Assembly (NCBI GenBank): GCA_020437105.1
Contig: JAGQWR010000043.1
Coordinates: forward strand, 1 to 64,000
Source: Saprospiraceae bacterium
Lineage (GTDB): Bacteria > Bacteroidota > Bacteroidia > Chitinophagales > Saprospiraceae
DNA length: 64,000 nt
Reading direction: 5' to 3'
Positions 52,089 to 61,593 of this stretch are shown here, piece by piece. The translations under genes were made by a program, and so were the position numbers. How positions within the stretch are numbered: the stretch's first letter is position 1; every line of letters begins with the position of its first letter. The notes beneath the pieces are model-generated. The model was not told the origin of the DNA and made no database searches. It was given only the letters and a program-made list of their open reading frames with translations.

Positions 52089-54197
52089 ATGAATGATATG
52101 CGCTTGCGAGGTCCTGTATTTCTATCGCTCCTGGTTATCGGCCTTTTGGTCGCTGCCTTCTATCCCCCTGTGGATAATGAACAGAAAGAAGCTGTTCTAA
52201 TTCAAACAATTCTTGGTGGTTTGCAGCAACTACACTATGCACCACTTGCCATCGACGACTCGTTCTCTGAAAAAGCTTACGATCTTTATCTGGAACGAAT
52301 TGATGGTGCTCATCGCTGGTTTACCCAAGCCGATATCGATCGCCTCGATGCCTTCAAATATGATATCGACAACGAAGCCAATGAAGGCACTTACGGATTG
52401 CTTAATCTGTCAATCGAATTGACTGATGCTGCACTCGATAAAACCCAGACGTATTATCGGGAAGCCCTCAGTAAACCATTTTCCTTTACGGATATGGACG
52501 AGCTGGAGTTGGATGGCGATAAAAGAGGTTATGCTCAAAATGATGCGGAGCTTCAGGCCTTCTGGAATCAACTGATGAAATATGAAACCCTTACCCGACT
52601 GTCCAGTAAACTTGAGGAACAGGCAAAAGGGACAAATGAAGAACTTGTCGGAAAAAGTCAGGCAGACCTGGAAGCAGAAGCCCGTGCAGATGTACTCAAA
52701 GCATTTGATGATTGGTATGGCCGTTTGGAAAAACGCAAACGCTCCGATCATTTGAATGTTTATCTGAATGTACTAACCAATGTTTTTGATCCGCATACCG
52801 GTTACTTCGAACCTATCGAAAAACAAAATTTTGATATTCGGATGTCTGGTAAACTCGAAGGTATTGGCGCGCGCCTCCAAACAGATGGCGACTATACCAA
52901 AGTGGTAAGCATCGTTGTCGGCGGACCAGCCTGGAAGCAGGGTGAGCTCGAAGAAGGTGACCGCATTGTACGTGTACGCCAGGCATCGGAAGACGAAGCC
53001 CTGGATATATCCGGGATGACCATTGATGATGTGGTGCAATTAATTCGGGGTGATAAAGGAACCCGTGTGGTCCTTACAGTCAAAAAAGTAGATGGTTCTT
53101 CTGTCGAAATTCCGATCGTACGTGATGTCGTTGTATTAGAAGAAGGTTTTGCCAAATCCCTTATTCTCCATACTTCCTCAAAAGAAAAAATTGGCTATAT
53201 CCGACTCCCGAGCTTTTATGCCGATTTCCAGGATAGTAACGGACGTAGCAGTGCACGTGATGTAGCTACCGAAATTGCAAAACTGAAAGCAGAAAATGTG
53301 CAAGGCATCCTGATTGACTTACGGAATAATGGTGGCGGTTCGCTGCGGGATGTTGTCGATATGACTGGTTTGTTTATTGAAGACGGACCTATCGTTCAGG
53401 TAAAATCAAGAGATCGTTCACCAGAGGTGTTAACGGATGATAATCCGTCTGTCCTATGGAATGGTCCCGTGGTTGTCATGGTAAACAATTATTCTGCATC
53501 AGCTTCCGAAATCCTGGCTGCAGCATTGCAGGATTATGAGCGTGCAGTGATCGTTGGAACGACTTCTACCTTTGGTAAAGGCACCGTTCAACGTTTCTTT
53601 GATCTCGATCGTGCCATTCGTGGAAACACGGAAGTGAAACCACTCGGAGAGATCAAATTAACCACCCAGAAATTTTACCGAATTAATGGCGGTTCAACCC
53701 AATTGCGGGGTGTTACTCCGGATATTATTCTTCCGGATCCATATTCACTCATTGAATTGGGTGAAAAAGAACAGGATTTTCCTTTAGAATGGACATCTAT
53801 TGATCCGGTTGCCTTTAATCAGGATGTGTATATGTTGCCTGATTTGGATCTGCTTCGCCAAAATAGTGCACGGCGTGTTGCCTCAAATGAAGCTTATACT
53901 CAGATTAAAACAAATGCAGCACGCTTGAAAGAGCAGCGTGATGATTCAAAATATTCGCTAAATCTGGAAACATACCAAACGGAAGAAGCCGCCCGGGAAG
54001 CAGAGCGCGAAGCTTATGAAGGTTTGTTTGATCACCAGGTCGTTTTTGGTATCTCCAATCTCGCCGTTGACTTGCCTGAAATGGAAGGCGATGAAGGTAA
54101 AATTGCTCGTAATGAGGAGTGGATCAAGGATACCCAAAAAGACATTGACTTGCAGGAATGCCTCAATGTGATCCACGATATGTTGGAGTTTCAATAA
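52089..54197 (+). CDS. prc: Carboxy-terminal processing protease, Prc/Tsp type (S41A)
   Basis: The start at 52089 gives MNDMRLRGPVFLSLLVIG, a signal/anchor segment; a longer reading from 52044 is implausible. About 702 aa. The N-terminal helical domain (to about 215) is followed by a PDZ domain (about 220-330, GIGARLQTDGDYTKVVSIVVGGPA) and the S41 peptidase domain with the nucleophile Ser in VNNYSASASEI near 470 and the Lys in TSTFGKGTVQ near 495. Then comes the tail with DUF3340-like helices. It is periplasmic and degrades or trims envelope proteins from the C-terminus. A terminator follows. Confidence 0.95.
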   Translation: MNDMRLRGPVFLSLLVIGLLVAAFYPPVDNEQKEAVLIQTILGGLQQLHYAPLAIDDSFSEKAYDLYLERIDGAHRWFTQADIDRLDAFKYDIDNEANEGTYGLLNLSIELTDAALDKTQTYYREALSKPFSFTDMDELELDGDKRGYAQNDAELQAFWNQLMKYETLTRLSSKLEEQAKGTNEELVGKSQADLEAEARADVLKAFDDWYGRLEKRKRSDHLNVYLNVLTNVFDPHTGYFEPIEKQNFDIRMSGKLEGIGARLQTDGDYTKVVSIVVGGPAWKQGELEEGDRIVRVRQASEDEALDISGMTIDDVVQLIRGDKGTRVVLTVKKVDGSSVEIPIVRDVVVLEEGFAKSLILHTSSKEKIGYIRLPSFYADFQDSNGRSSARDVATEIAKLKAENVQGILIDLRNNGGGSLRDVVDMTGLFIEDGPIVQVKSRDRSPEVLTDDNPSVLWNGPVVVMVNNYSASASEILAAALQDYERAVIVGTTSTFGKGTVQRFFDLDRAIRGNTEVKPLGEIKLTTQKFYRINGGSTQLRGVTPDIILPDPYSLIELGEKEQDFPLEWTSIDPVAFNQDVYMLPDLDLLRQNSARRVASNEAYTQIKTNAARLKEQRDDSKYSLNLETYQTEEAAREAEREAYEGLFDHQVVFGISNLAVDLPEMEGDEGKIARNEEWIKDTQKDIDLQECLNVIHDMLEFQ

Positions 54198-54269
54198 ATA
54201 AGTTGCCCCTTTCGGGGAATAAAATAGCAGTTGTTTTGTAAGACAAATTCAAGTTAACTGTTTTAATTG

Positions 54270-54310
54270 TAAATCGGTATCGGAGAAATTCGGTACCGAT
54301 TTATTTATTC
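54270..54310 (+). terminator. Terminator after prc
   Basis: TAAATCGGTA (54270-54279) pairs with TACCGATTTA (54294-54303) and is followed by TTTATT. A small CCCC-TTTC-GGGG hairpin (54206-54217) lies nearer the stop. Confidence 0.65.
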
Positions 54311-54359
54311 CAGGGAGGATCAACTGTGTCTTTTGGGACCCACACCCTCACTACCTCAA

Positions 54360-54520
54360 GTCAAGGCGGTCTTTCAGACCTGCTGGTCTAAGTATGTCCT
54401 AATCGGAAATACGGTCTATAATAATTAGACTGTACAGAATAGACCGCAATGCCGATAGGCGAGCTAGACCGTGAAGCCGACAGGCCAACTAGACCGGGCC
54501 AAAGGCCCTAGACCACAATT
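54360..54520. repeat. Intergenic TAGACC repeat cluster
   Basis: Part of the 453-base gap between prc and the ABC-F gene. TAGACC occurs at 54440, 54465, 54490 and 54509; the first three define a degenerate 25-base tandem repeat (TAGACCG-n-A-n-GCCGA-n-AGGC pattern). GGTCT-TTC-AGACC (54368-54380) is the exact inverse of the palindrome at 13206-13218. No ORF. Confidence 0.6.
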
Positions 54521-54549
54521 TTGAAGACTTATTTACAATTCCCACACCC

Positions 54550-54590
54550 ACACTCACACTCAAACTCACACTCAAACTCAAACTCAAACT
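54550..54590. repeat. Hexanucleotide tandem repeat A(A/C)ACTC x 7
   Basis: Nearly seven consecutive units, with ACACTC and AAACTC variants. It ends 26 bases before the -7 box of the ABC-F gene, so length changes would move upstream DNA relative to that promoter. Confidence 0.75.
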
Positions 54591-54616
54591 AATTCCTCTC
54601 TTTCCCTATCCTCGCT

Positions 54617-54624
54617 TATCTTTG
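54617..54624 (+). promoter_or_regulatory. Probable -7 box of the ABC-F gene
   Basis: TATCTTTG fits TAnnTTTG and lies 26 bases before the GTG start. No clear -33 element; the corresponding position lies in the C/T-rich DNA just after the hexamer tract. Confidence 0.5.
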
Positions 54625-54650
54625 AAGCCTCAAATAAAATGAGCTAGCTT

Positions 54651-56519
54651 GTGAATTATCTCTTTCTCGAAAATGTTTCCAAATCCTACGGTGAAAAGGT
54701 GCTGTTCCGCAATATTGATCTGCAGATCAGTAAAGGCCAGAAAGTAGCCCTCGTTGCTAAAAACGGTACAGGAAAAACCTCCCTCCTCCGCCTGATTGCA
54801 GGCCTCGAATCCGGTGAAGGGGAAGCCAGCGTAGTGCGTACCCGAAAGGATATCCGAATCGGGTATCTACAGCAGGAACCAGATTTGAGTGATTCTGATT
54901 CTGTTATCGAAGCGATCTTCGATAGCCAAAATCCACAAATAAAGGCAGTAAGAGAATATGAGGAGGCGATGCTTTTCCCGGATCAGCTCAAACGCATGGA
55001 ACAGGCCGTAGCCATTATGGAAGAGCTGAAAGCCTGGGATGTGGAAGCACGCGTCAAAGAAATTCTGTTTAAACTCAATATCACCGACCTGGATAAAAAG
55101 GTTGGAACGCTTTCCGGTGGACAAAAAAAGCGCCTGGCACTGGCAAAACTGCTCATTGACGAACCGGAATTCCTGGTATTGGATGAACCAACCAACCACC
55201 TGGATCTCGATATGATCGAATGGTTGGAAGAATATCTGGCCCAACCAAGGCTGACTTTGTTTCTGGTAACCCACGACCGCTATTTTCTGGAGCGGATTTG
55301 TGATACCATAGTCGAACTGGATAATGGCAGTTTATACAAGTACCAGGGGAATTACTCCGAATTTCTGGAGAAAAAATCCCTTCGACATGGTACGGAAGCG
55401 GTGGAGTTGGACAAGGCCAAAAAACTGTTTAAAAGGGAGTTGGAGTGGATTCGCAGAATGCCAAAAGCACGAACCACAAAAGCTAAATCACGGGTTGATG
55501 CCTTTGATGTAATCGAAGAAAAAGCCAATACGACTGTTGATAAACAAGAAATCCAGATTGATATTAAAGGTGCCCGGATGGGGAGCAAAATCCTCGAAGC
55601 GCACAACCTGAATAAATCTTACGGCGACCTGGTTATCGTAAAGGATTTTCATTATAAATTCAAAAAGAAAGAGCGTGTTGGCATCATCGGAAAAAACGGA
55701 GTCGGTAAAACGACCTTCCTCCGGATGATGACAAAGCAGGAACGTCCCGATGGTGGAAAAGTGGTGATTGGCGATACCGTGCAGTTTGGATATTACACCC
55801 AGGAGGGAATCCAGATGAAGGAGGATAAACGGGTTCTTGAAGTGATCACCGATATTGCTGAATTCATCCCGCTGGAAAAAGGAGCGAAACTTACGGCCAC
55901 CCAATTACTCGAACGCTTTTTATTTGATCGCAAACATCAGCAGGTATATGTGTCGCAGTTAAGTGGAGGAGAGCGTCGCAGGCTTTTTCTGTTGACTGTG
56001 CTTATGCGGAATCCAAATTTTTTGATTCTTGATGAGCCTACCAACGATCTGGATATCCTTACACTGAATGTACTCGAAGACTTTCTCCTGGATTTTCCGG
56101 GCTGCGTGATCATTGTGACCCACGATCGCTATTTTATGGATAAGCTGGTGGATCACCTCTTTGTTTTTGAAGGGGACGGTGTCATCCGCGATTTTAATGG
56201 CAATTATCGGGAATACCAGGAGGAGACCAGGCAGAAAGAACTGGAACGCAGGCAACAGGAATCCTCCGAAAAGAAAAAAACGGTTGTGCAAACGGCTACT
56301 CCGGTCCGGGAAGCTTCCGGAGAAACTAAGAAAGAAATCAAACGCCTCGAACGCAAGATCGTCCAATTAGAGGAGCGCAAAAAAGAAATACATGCTTCCT
56401 TCTCTTCTAATGACCTGGATCCGGCTTCTATTGAAAAGCTTTCCGTTGAGTTAGGCGAACTTCAAAAAGAACTGGATGAAAATGAAGAACGTTGGATGGA
56501 AATAGTAGAATCTATTTAG
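54651..56519 (+). CDS. ABC-F family ATPase (Uup-like)
   Basis: 622 aa with two ABC ATPase cassettes and no membrane helix. Cassette 1: Walker A AKNGTGKTS, signature LSGGQKKR, Walker B FLVLDEPTNHLD. Cassette 2: Walker A GKNGVGKTT, signature LSGGERRR, Walker B FLILDEPTNDLD. A P-site linker with KAKKLFKRELEWIRRMPKARTTKAKSR lies between them, and a C-terminal coiled coil (about 545-622) resembles that of Uup. ABC-F proteins act on the ribosome; Uup also affects DNA. A GTG start follows a TATCTTTG box; a variable hexamer repeat lies further upstream. The stop overlaps that of the convergent gene (TTAG). Confidence 0.93.
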   Translation: MNYLFLENVSKSYGEKVLFRNIDLQISKGQKVALVAKNGTGKTSLLRLIAGLESGEGEASVVRTRKDIRIGYLQQEPDLSDSDSVIEAIFDSQNPQIKAVREYEEAMLFPDQLKRMEQAVAIMEELKAWDVEARVKEILFKLNITDLDKKVGTLSGGQKKRLALAKLLIDEPEFLVLDEPTNHLDLDMIEWLEEYLAQPRLTLFLVTHDRYFLERICDTIVELDNGSLYKYQGNYSEFLEKKSLRHGTEAVELDKAKKLFKRELEWIRRMPKARTTKAKSRVDAFDVIEEKANTTVDKQEIQIDIKGARMGSKILEAHNLNKSYGDLVIVKDFHYKFKKKERVGIIGKNGVGKTTFLRMMTKQERPDGGKVVIGDTVQFGYYTQEGIQMKEDKRVLEVITDIAEFIPLEKGAKLTATQLLERFLFDRKHQQVYVSQLSGGERRRLFLLTVLMRNPNFLILDEPTNDLDILTLNVLEDFLLDFPGCVIIVTHDRYFMDKLVDHLFVFEGDGVIRDFNGNYREYQEETRQKELERRQQESSEKKKTVVQTATPVREASGETKKEIKRLERKIVQLEERKKEIHASFSSNDLDPASIEKLSVELGELQKELDENEERWMEIVESI

Positions 56520-57058
56520 TCCTGCTTTTTGAGCAAGGCACGTTGGTACACACTAACCGGAAAAGTGAGCACCTCCGGAATTTCCTCCTCTTCAAATACC
56601 TCATTGCCCGTGCTGCTTACCGGTTCTGTACTGTTTGCCAGGATTTCCCAGAGCAGGTTGCCATCTTCCAGTTTTTCGGTAGTGACAATGATTTGACTTC
56701 CGGCGACAGTAAACACCTCTGCATAGACATTTCCACGAAGATAACCCTCAATTCGGATCGTGTTTTGCTCGTCGATGGTATATAGGCCAGTTGACGGATC
56801 TGTGGGTTCGATAATGTAATCCCGGGCGCCTTCCACTTTATCCTCTCCGTAAATAATTAACCAGGAGTAATTTTCCGATCCTTCGATGGGTAGAATATGG
56901 AGTTCCATTGGCAAGGATTGAGCTAAACCCTTTGGACCATAGATATCAAGGGTGCCTACATAAATTCCTGACCAGCTTTCAAGAAAAGAAAGTGTGTCCT
57001 GCGCCTGTATGCTTAAAGAAAATAAAAAGAGGCAGAGAATCGTGATCAGCTTTTGCAT
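56516..57058 (-). CDS. Unrecognised exported protein
   Basis: 180 aa with a signal peptide (MQKLITILCLFLFSLSIQA, cut before QDTL). The mature part is strand-rich (WSGIYVGTLDIYG, PMELHILPIEG, YSWLIIYGEDKVEGARDYII, NTIRIEGYLRGNVYAEVF), suggesting a small beta barrel of lipocalin or DUF-type. The C-terminus has an acidic patch (EVFEEEEIPEV). No family recognised. It is divergent from the M1 peptidase gene, with only 38 bases between their starts, so their promoters overlap; its stop overlaps that of the ABC-F gene by 4 bases. Confidence 0.78.
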   Translation of the reverse strand: MQKLITILCLFLFSLSIQAQDTLSFLESWSGIYVGTLDIYGPKGLAQSLPMELHILPIEGSENYSWLIIYGEDKVEGARDYIIEPTDPSTGLYTIDEQNTIRIEGYLRGNVYAEVFTVAGSQIIVTTEKLEDGNLLWEILANSTEPVSSTGNEVFEEEEIPEVLTFPVSVYQRALLKKQD

Positions 57059-57096
57059 AAGTTGAAGTAATTTGTATTCAATAAAGGTAATAGATC

Positions 57097-60000
57097 ATGA
57101 ATCGACTTTTCGTAATTCCCGCTATTTTTCTGCTGTTTGCACTTTCCGCTCATGCCCAGGAGGTGCCCTACTTCCAACAGGAAGTTCATTATCGAATAGA
57201 CGCCAAGCTGGATGATAAACTAAACCAACTTCAGGTAATGGAAGAGTTGGTTTATATCAATAATAGCCCGGAAACGTTGGATTATCTCTTTTTCAATCTC
57301 TGGCCCAACAGCCACCTGAATCGGGAAACGGCTTTGTCAAAACAATTCATCCGTTTAAATAATGATCGTTTTTATTTCGCGAAAGCGGAAGAATTAGGCG
57401 GGTTTCTGGAATTGGATTTTCAAATTTCTGGAACTTCCCTCGATTGGTCGTTTGATCCTGATTACTTGGATATTGCCCGGATAGAATTGCCTGGCCCTTT
57501 GGCTCCAGGAGATTCAGTACGCCTGGAAATTCCTTTTTTACTCCAGATTCCGGGTTCTTTTTCCCGGATCGGACATGTAGGAGAGTCTTATCAAATGACA
57601 CAATGGTATCCGAAACCGGCAGTCTATGACCGGGATGGATGGCACGCCATGCCTTATCTGGATCAGGGAGAATTTTATTCTGAGTTTGGTTCTTTTGATG
57701 TTTCTATCAGCCTTCCGGCGAATTATCTGGTCGGTGCTACCGGGGTGTTGCAAAATGAATCTGAATGGGAATTTTTACGCGAAGAAGAAGCAAAAAGTCG
57801 GGCATATCTGGAAGAGAAAAAGCCCGAAAAAATGTCTCTGAGTGCAGCCAAGTTGCTTGATACTATCCCGCCTTCCGCCGAAAGGCAAAAAACGATCAGA
57901 TATCTCGCCGAAAATGTACACGATTTTGCCTGGTTTGCAGATAAACGATTTCGGGTACTACATAAGGATATTGAATTGCCTTCCGGAAAAACCATTGATG
58001 GTTGGGTATTTTTCACGCTGGTGGAAGAATGGTACTGGCAGGATGCGCTGACCTATTTGGAGCGGGCTGTATTGCATTATTCTGAATTGGTTGGTGAATA
58101 CCCCTGGCCTCAGGTTACAGCCTTGCAAAGCGCGTTAAGTGCCGGAGGAGGCATGGAATACCCCATGATTACGGTGATCGGTTATGCCGGAGACCCACAA
58201 GGCCTTGATGAGGTGATTACACATGAGGTTGGGCACAACTGGTTTTATGGCATTTTGGGAAGTAACGAACGCCGGCACGCCTGGATGGACGAAGGGCTGA
58301 ATAGCTTTCACGATCAAGCCTATACTATTAGGTATTATGATGGATTACCTGGTGCTGATTATTTTTTACCCGGGTTTATAGCAAAAGGATCGGATCTGTC
58401 TTTCTATGAAATAGCCTATCTCTATTTCTCCAGATCGGGCCGGGAGCAGATTGCTGATACTCATTCTGATTCCCTTTTTTCGGGCGCGTATTATCTGGCA
58501 GCCTATGAAAAACCTGCCCGCTCGCTTCGGCATCTGGAAGCCTATCTGGGGGCAGATGCTTTTCGAGAAGCTATCCATACATATTATGAAAACTGGAAAT
58601 TCAAACATCCTGATCCGGCTGATTTCCAGGCTAGTCTCGAGCAAAGTGCGGGCGAATCATTAGACTGGTTTTTCGACGGGTTTTTGTATAGTACACGGGT
58701 TCAGGATTACCGCTTATCAAATGCAAAGGTAGAGGGAGATACGATTTGGGTTACGGTACAAAACCGCGGGCAAATCCCCGCTCCTTTTCCGATTGCGGGT
58801 ATCCATCAGGATTCTATAGTTGGCCTGACTTGGTATCCTGGATTTACAGGTAAACGGCGCCTGGCATTTCCCAATGGAGATTATGAAAAATTGCAACTGG
58901 ATCCCGAATTTAAAACAGTAGAGTATTACCGGGTAAATAACCAGGCGCCAGTGCAAAATAAACTTGCGGTACTTGGGGATTTTAAATTAAAATTTCTGAC
59001 AGGCATAGATCATTCCGTTAAACGGATGATCTACTGGACACCACTGGTGGCTTGGAACGATTATGATAAATGGATGTTTGGACTGGGAATTCATAACTAT
59101 TCGCTCGTTGAGCGCCAGGTGGAGTATGGCTTGTTTCCAATGTATTCTCCGCTGACGAATCAGCTTAACGGACGCACATCCATTCATTTTAATTCGTATT
59201 TCCGGGATAGCGACCAGTTTCGCCGACTTCGTCTTGGAGGTGTTTTGCAGCAGTTTAGCAACAATTACAATTGGCGGGATGCCTACTATCAGAAATATCT
59301 GATGTCGCGTGTATATGCCCGACTGGATTTAGAAAATCCGGCGAGTCGCAGCGGAGAACGTTATTTCCAGTTAAGTGCTACCCGAACCAGTGTGGAGCGC
59401 TCCAGAGGTATTGATGAGGTGGAAAGCCTCCGGGATGATGCTGTTTTTCTGGGCTTAAAATACCGATCCGGTTTAAAACAGGCAATTAATGAAGTTGCCT
59501 GGGAACTCAATCTGGAAAGCAAAGTACGTTCAAATCATTTGTTGGGCTCGGAGCCCTACCTGAAGGTATTTGGTGAGCTTACTTATAACTTTACCTACCA
59601 GCGATTTCGGGATTTACAGTTTCGGGTATTTGCAGGCGGATTTTTGTCAAATGCCTACCGCGATCGGGGGCTGATCTTTCCCTGGTCAATTGATTTGGCT
59701 TCTCAGGGTGCAGGAGATTATTTATACGATAGTTATTTCTTTGGACGAAGCGATCAGGCTGGACCCTGGTGGCAGCAGCGAATGCCGGGTGAAGGCGGAT
59801 TTTATTCGGCTTTACCTCCGGCTTATCGCGGACAAAGTGGTAGTACCAATAATTTTTTAATCGCCTTTAACTTCCTGGCAGATTTACCGAAACCCATGCC
59901 GCGAAAATTGCCGATCAAGCCTTTCTTTAATATGGCCTATTCGGATGATGCCCGACCAATTGCAAGCGAAAAAACTTTTGGTGATCAATTATGGTGGGAA

Positions 60001-60183
60001 GCAGGCTTGAGTTTAGAGGTGTTTGACGGTCAACTGGGATTGGCCTTTCCGCTGTTAGTTTCGAGTCAATTAGATGCCTTATTTGACCAAAATGGGCAAA
60101 CGGCTTTTTACCAGAGAATGAGTTTTACCATAAATCTGGCAGGTTTTAATCCGGTATTGCTGCGTGAAAAAATTGCGTTTTAG
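57097..60183 (+). CDS. M1 family aminopeptidase with barrel-like C-terminal region
   Basis: 1028 aa. Signal peptide (MNRLFVIPAIFLLFALSAHA), M1 N-terminal beta domain (to about 230), catalytic domain with HEVGHNW near residue 377 and the second zinc Glu 18 residues later in WMDEGLN (HEXXH-18-E), preceded by the substrate-binding SAGGGMEYPMI (GxMEN-type). From about 600 on, the sequence becomes strand-rich with alternating aromatic residues (YGLFPMYSPLTN, HFNSYFRDSDQF, GDYLYDSYFFGRSD) and ends with Phe, as outer-membrane barrels do. That suggests a surface-anchored peptidase. It is convergent with the M16 gene (TTAG overlap). Confidence 0.92.
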   Translation: MNRLFVIPAIFLLFALSAHAQEVPYFQQEVHYRIDAKLDDKLNQLQVMEELVYINNSPETLDYLFFNLWPNSHLNRETALSKQFIRLNNDRFYFAKAEELGGFLELDFQISGTSLDWSFDPDYLDIARIELPGPLAPGDSVRLEIPFLLQIPGSFSRIGHVGESYQMTQWYPKPAVYDRDGWHAMPYLDQGEFYSEFGSFDVSISLPANYLVGATGVLQNESEWEFLREEEAKSRAYLEEKKPEKMSLSAAKLLDTIPPSAERQKTIRYLAENVHDFAWFADKRFRVLHKDIELPSGKTIDGWVFFTLVEEWYWQDALTYLERAVLHYSELVGEYPWPQVTALQSALSAGGGMEYPMITVIGYAGDPQGLDEVITHEVGHNWFYGILGSNERRHAWMDEGLNSFHDQAYTIRYYDGLPGADYFLPGFIAKGSDLSFYEIAYLYFSRSGREQIADTHSDSLFSGAYYLAAYEKPARSLRHLEAYLGADAFREAIHTYYENWKFKHPDPADFQASLEQSAGESLDWFFDGFLYSTRVQDYRLSNAKVEGDTIWVTVQNRGQIPAPFPIAGIHQDSIVGLTWYPGFTGKRRLAFPNGDYEKLQLDPEFKTVEYYRVNNQAPVQNKLAVLGDFKLKFLTGIDHSVKRMIYWTPLVAWNDYDKWMFGLGIHNYSLVERQVEYGLFPMYSPLTNQLNGRTSIHFNSYFRDSDQFRRLRLGGVLQQFSNNYNWRDAYYQKYLMSRVYARLDLENPASRSGERYFQLSATRTSVERSRGIDEVESLRDDAVFLGLKYRSGLKQAINEVAWELNLESKVRSNHLLGSEPYLKVFGELTYNFTYQRFRDLQFRVFAGGFLSNAYRDRGLIFPWSIDLASQGAGDYLYDSYFFGRSDQAGPWWQQRMPGEGGFYSALPPAYRGQSGSTNNFLIAFNFLADLPKPMPRKLPIKPFFNMAYSDDARPIASEKTFGDQLWWEAGLSLEVFDGQLGLAFPLLVSSQLDALFDQNGQTAFYQRMSFTINLAGFNPVLLREKIAF

Positions 60184-61427
60184 GAGGCGGCCTCCTGAGC
60201 CCGGTAGTAAAGTGCCGAGCAATTTTCGGGTGTTAACAATTTTTGAGCAATTGCCTGAAGGTCTTCCGGCGTAATTTTTCGGTAATGGTCGATTTCGTTA
60301 TTGATCAATTCTATATCATCAAGCAATTCAAAGAATGCCAGGTTCATGGCTTTGTTGAGGATACTGCTTTCAGAAAACTCGTGGGTGCTTTCCAGCTTGT
60401 TTTTGACTTTTTCAAGTTCGCGTGCCTCCAGTTTTTCTTCCCGGAGTTGGTTTAGCTCTTTCCAGATTATGGTCTCTAATTGCTCCAGGGTAACTCCTTC
60501 AGCGGGACGGCCCTCTACGATGAGCAATCCGGGGTCCATACTTCCGGTGAGATAGCAATCAATTTCAGTGACCAGTTTTTGTTCCTTGAGCAAACGTCGA
60601 TAAAGTCTGGAAGATGGGCCGTTGCCCAGAATATCGGTTAAGAGGTCTGCTGCGTAATATTCCTCATCCTGGCGGGAAGAGGTGTGGAATGCCAAATAGA
60701 GCGCATCCACCGGCACATTCGACTCGTTGATACGTTGCTGCAATTTGGTTTGCGCAGGTTCAGCTGGAAGATTACGAACAGGGGTTTCGCCTGCCGGTAT
60801 ATCTCCAAACCATTTTTCAACCAATTCGAGGGTTTCTTTTTCTTTAATATTCCCGGCAATAACAAGTATGGCATTGTTTGGACGGTAAAATTTATAGAAA
60901 AATTCTTTTACATCTTCCAGTGTGGCATCTTCTACATGCTTAGGAACCTTCCCGATAGTGGGCCAGCGATAGGGGTGTACCTTATAAGCCAGGTCTGCCA
61001 GATGATGCCAAACGTCGCCATAGGGTTGATTGATACAGGTTTCCTTAAACTCTTCTACTACAACCTTTCGTTGGACATCTAATACCTGTTCAGAGAAGTT
61101 CAGTGAAAACATCCGATCTGACTCCAGCCAAAGCGCTGTTTCCAGATTCTCTGCGGGGAGCACATCGTAAAAATTGGTCACATCATTATTGGTGAATGCA
61201 TTGTTTTCACCACCTGCCCGTTGGATCGGGTCATCAAAATCGGGGATGTTGGCTGAACCGCCAAACATTAAATGCTCAAATAAATGTGCAAATCCAGTTT
61301 TATCGGGCGACTCGTCTCTGGCGCCCACATTGTAGAGGACATTTACCGTGACCATCGGAGTGCTTTCATCTTCGTGAATGATTACCCGGAGGCCGTTGTC
61401 TAGTATATGTTTGTGGTATAATATCAC
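60180..61427 (-). CDS. M16 family zinc peptidase
   Basis: 415 aa, a single M16 half-unit pair as in the short processing-protease type. The inverted zinc motif HLFEH (H48, E51, H52) is present in GFAHLFEHLMFGGS, and the distal zinc Glu is in VVVEEFKET near residue 125. The second half (about 185-400, inactive M16_C) has YLAFHTSSRQDEEYYAADLLTDILG. No signal peptide visible, so cytosolic or exported by another route. It cuts peptides or pre-sequences. It is convergent with the M1 peptidase gene, stops overlapping in TTAG. Confidence 0.93.
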   Translation of the reverse strand: MILYHKHILDNGLRVIIHEDESTPMVTVNVLYNVGARDESPDKTGFAHLFEHLMFGGSANIPDFDDPIQRAGGENNAFTNNDVTNFYDVLPAENLETALWLESDRMFSLNFSEQVLDVQRKVVVEEFKETCINQPYGDVWHHLADLAYKVHPYRWPTIGKVPKHVEDATLEDVKEFFYKFYRPNNAILVIAGNIKEKETLELVEKWFGDIPAGETPVRNLPAEPAQTKLQQRINESNVPVDALYLAFHTSSRQDEEYYAADLLTDILGNGPSSRLYRRLLKEQKLVTEIDCYLTGSMDPGLLIVEGRPAEGVTLEQLETIIWKELNQLREEKLEARELEKVKNKLESTHEFSESSILNKAMNLAFFELLDDIELINNEIDHYRKITPEDLQAIAQKLLTPENCSALYYRAQEAAS

Positions 61428-61593
61428 AGATATATTTTCTTAGGTCGTTGATTGAGAATGGCAAAATTACAGTTTTTTTCGGGCAGGATGCACCAAAGTG
61501 GATATTGCCTACATCTCTCTACCGGAAGCTTCTACAGGCGGTCAAATCTGATCCCTGTCTCGCGCGGGAAAATTCATTCTAAAATATTGAATT

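Noticed and set aside
54440..54514. TAGACC cluster as a CRISPR array
   Set aside because: Only six bases are strictly conserved and the sequence between copies is itself similar, so there are no unique spacers; no cas genes are present.
54550..54590. Hexamer tract as a CRISPR array
   Set aside because: Units are only six bases with no spacers; it is a simple tandem repeat.
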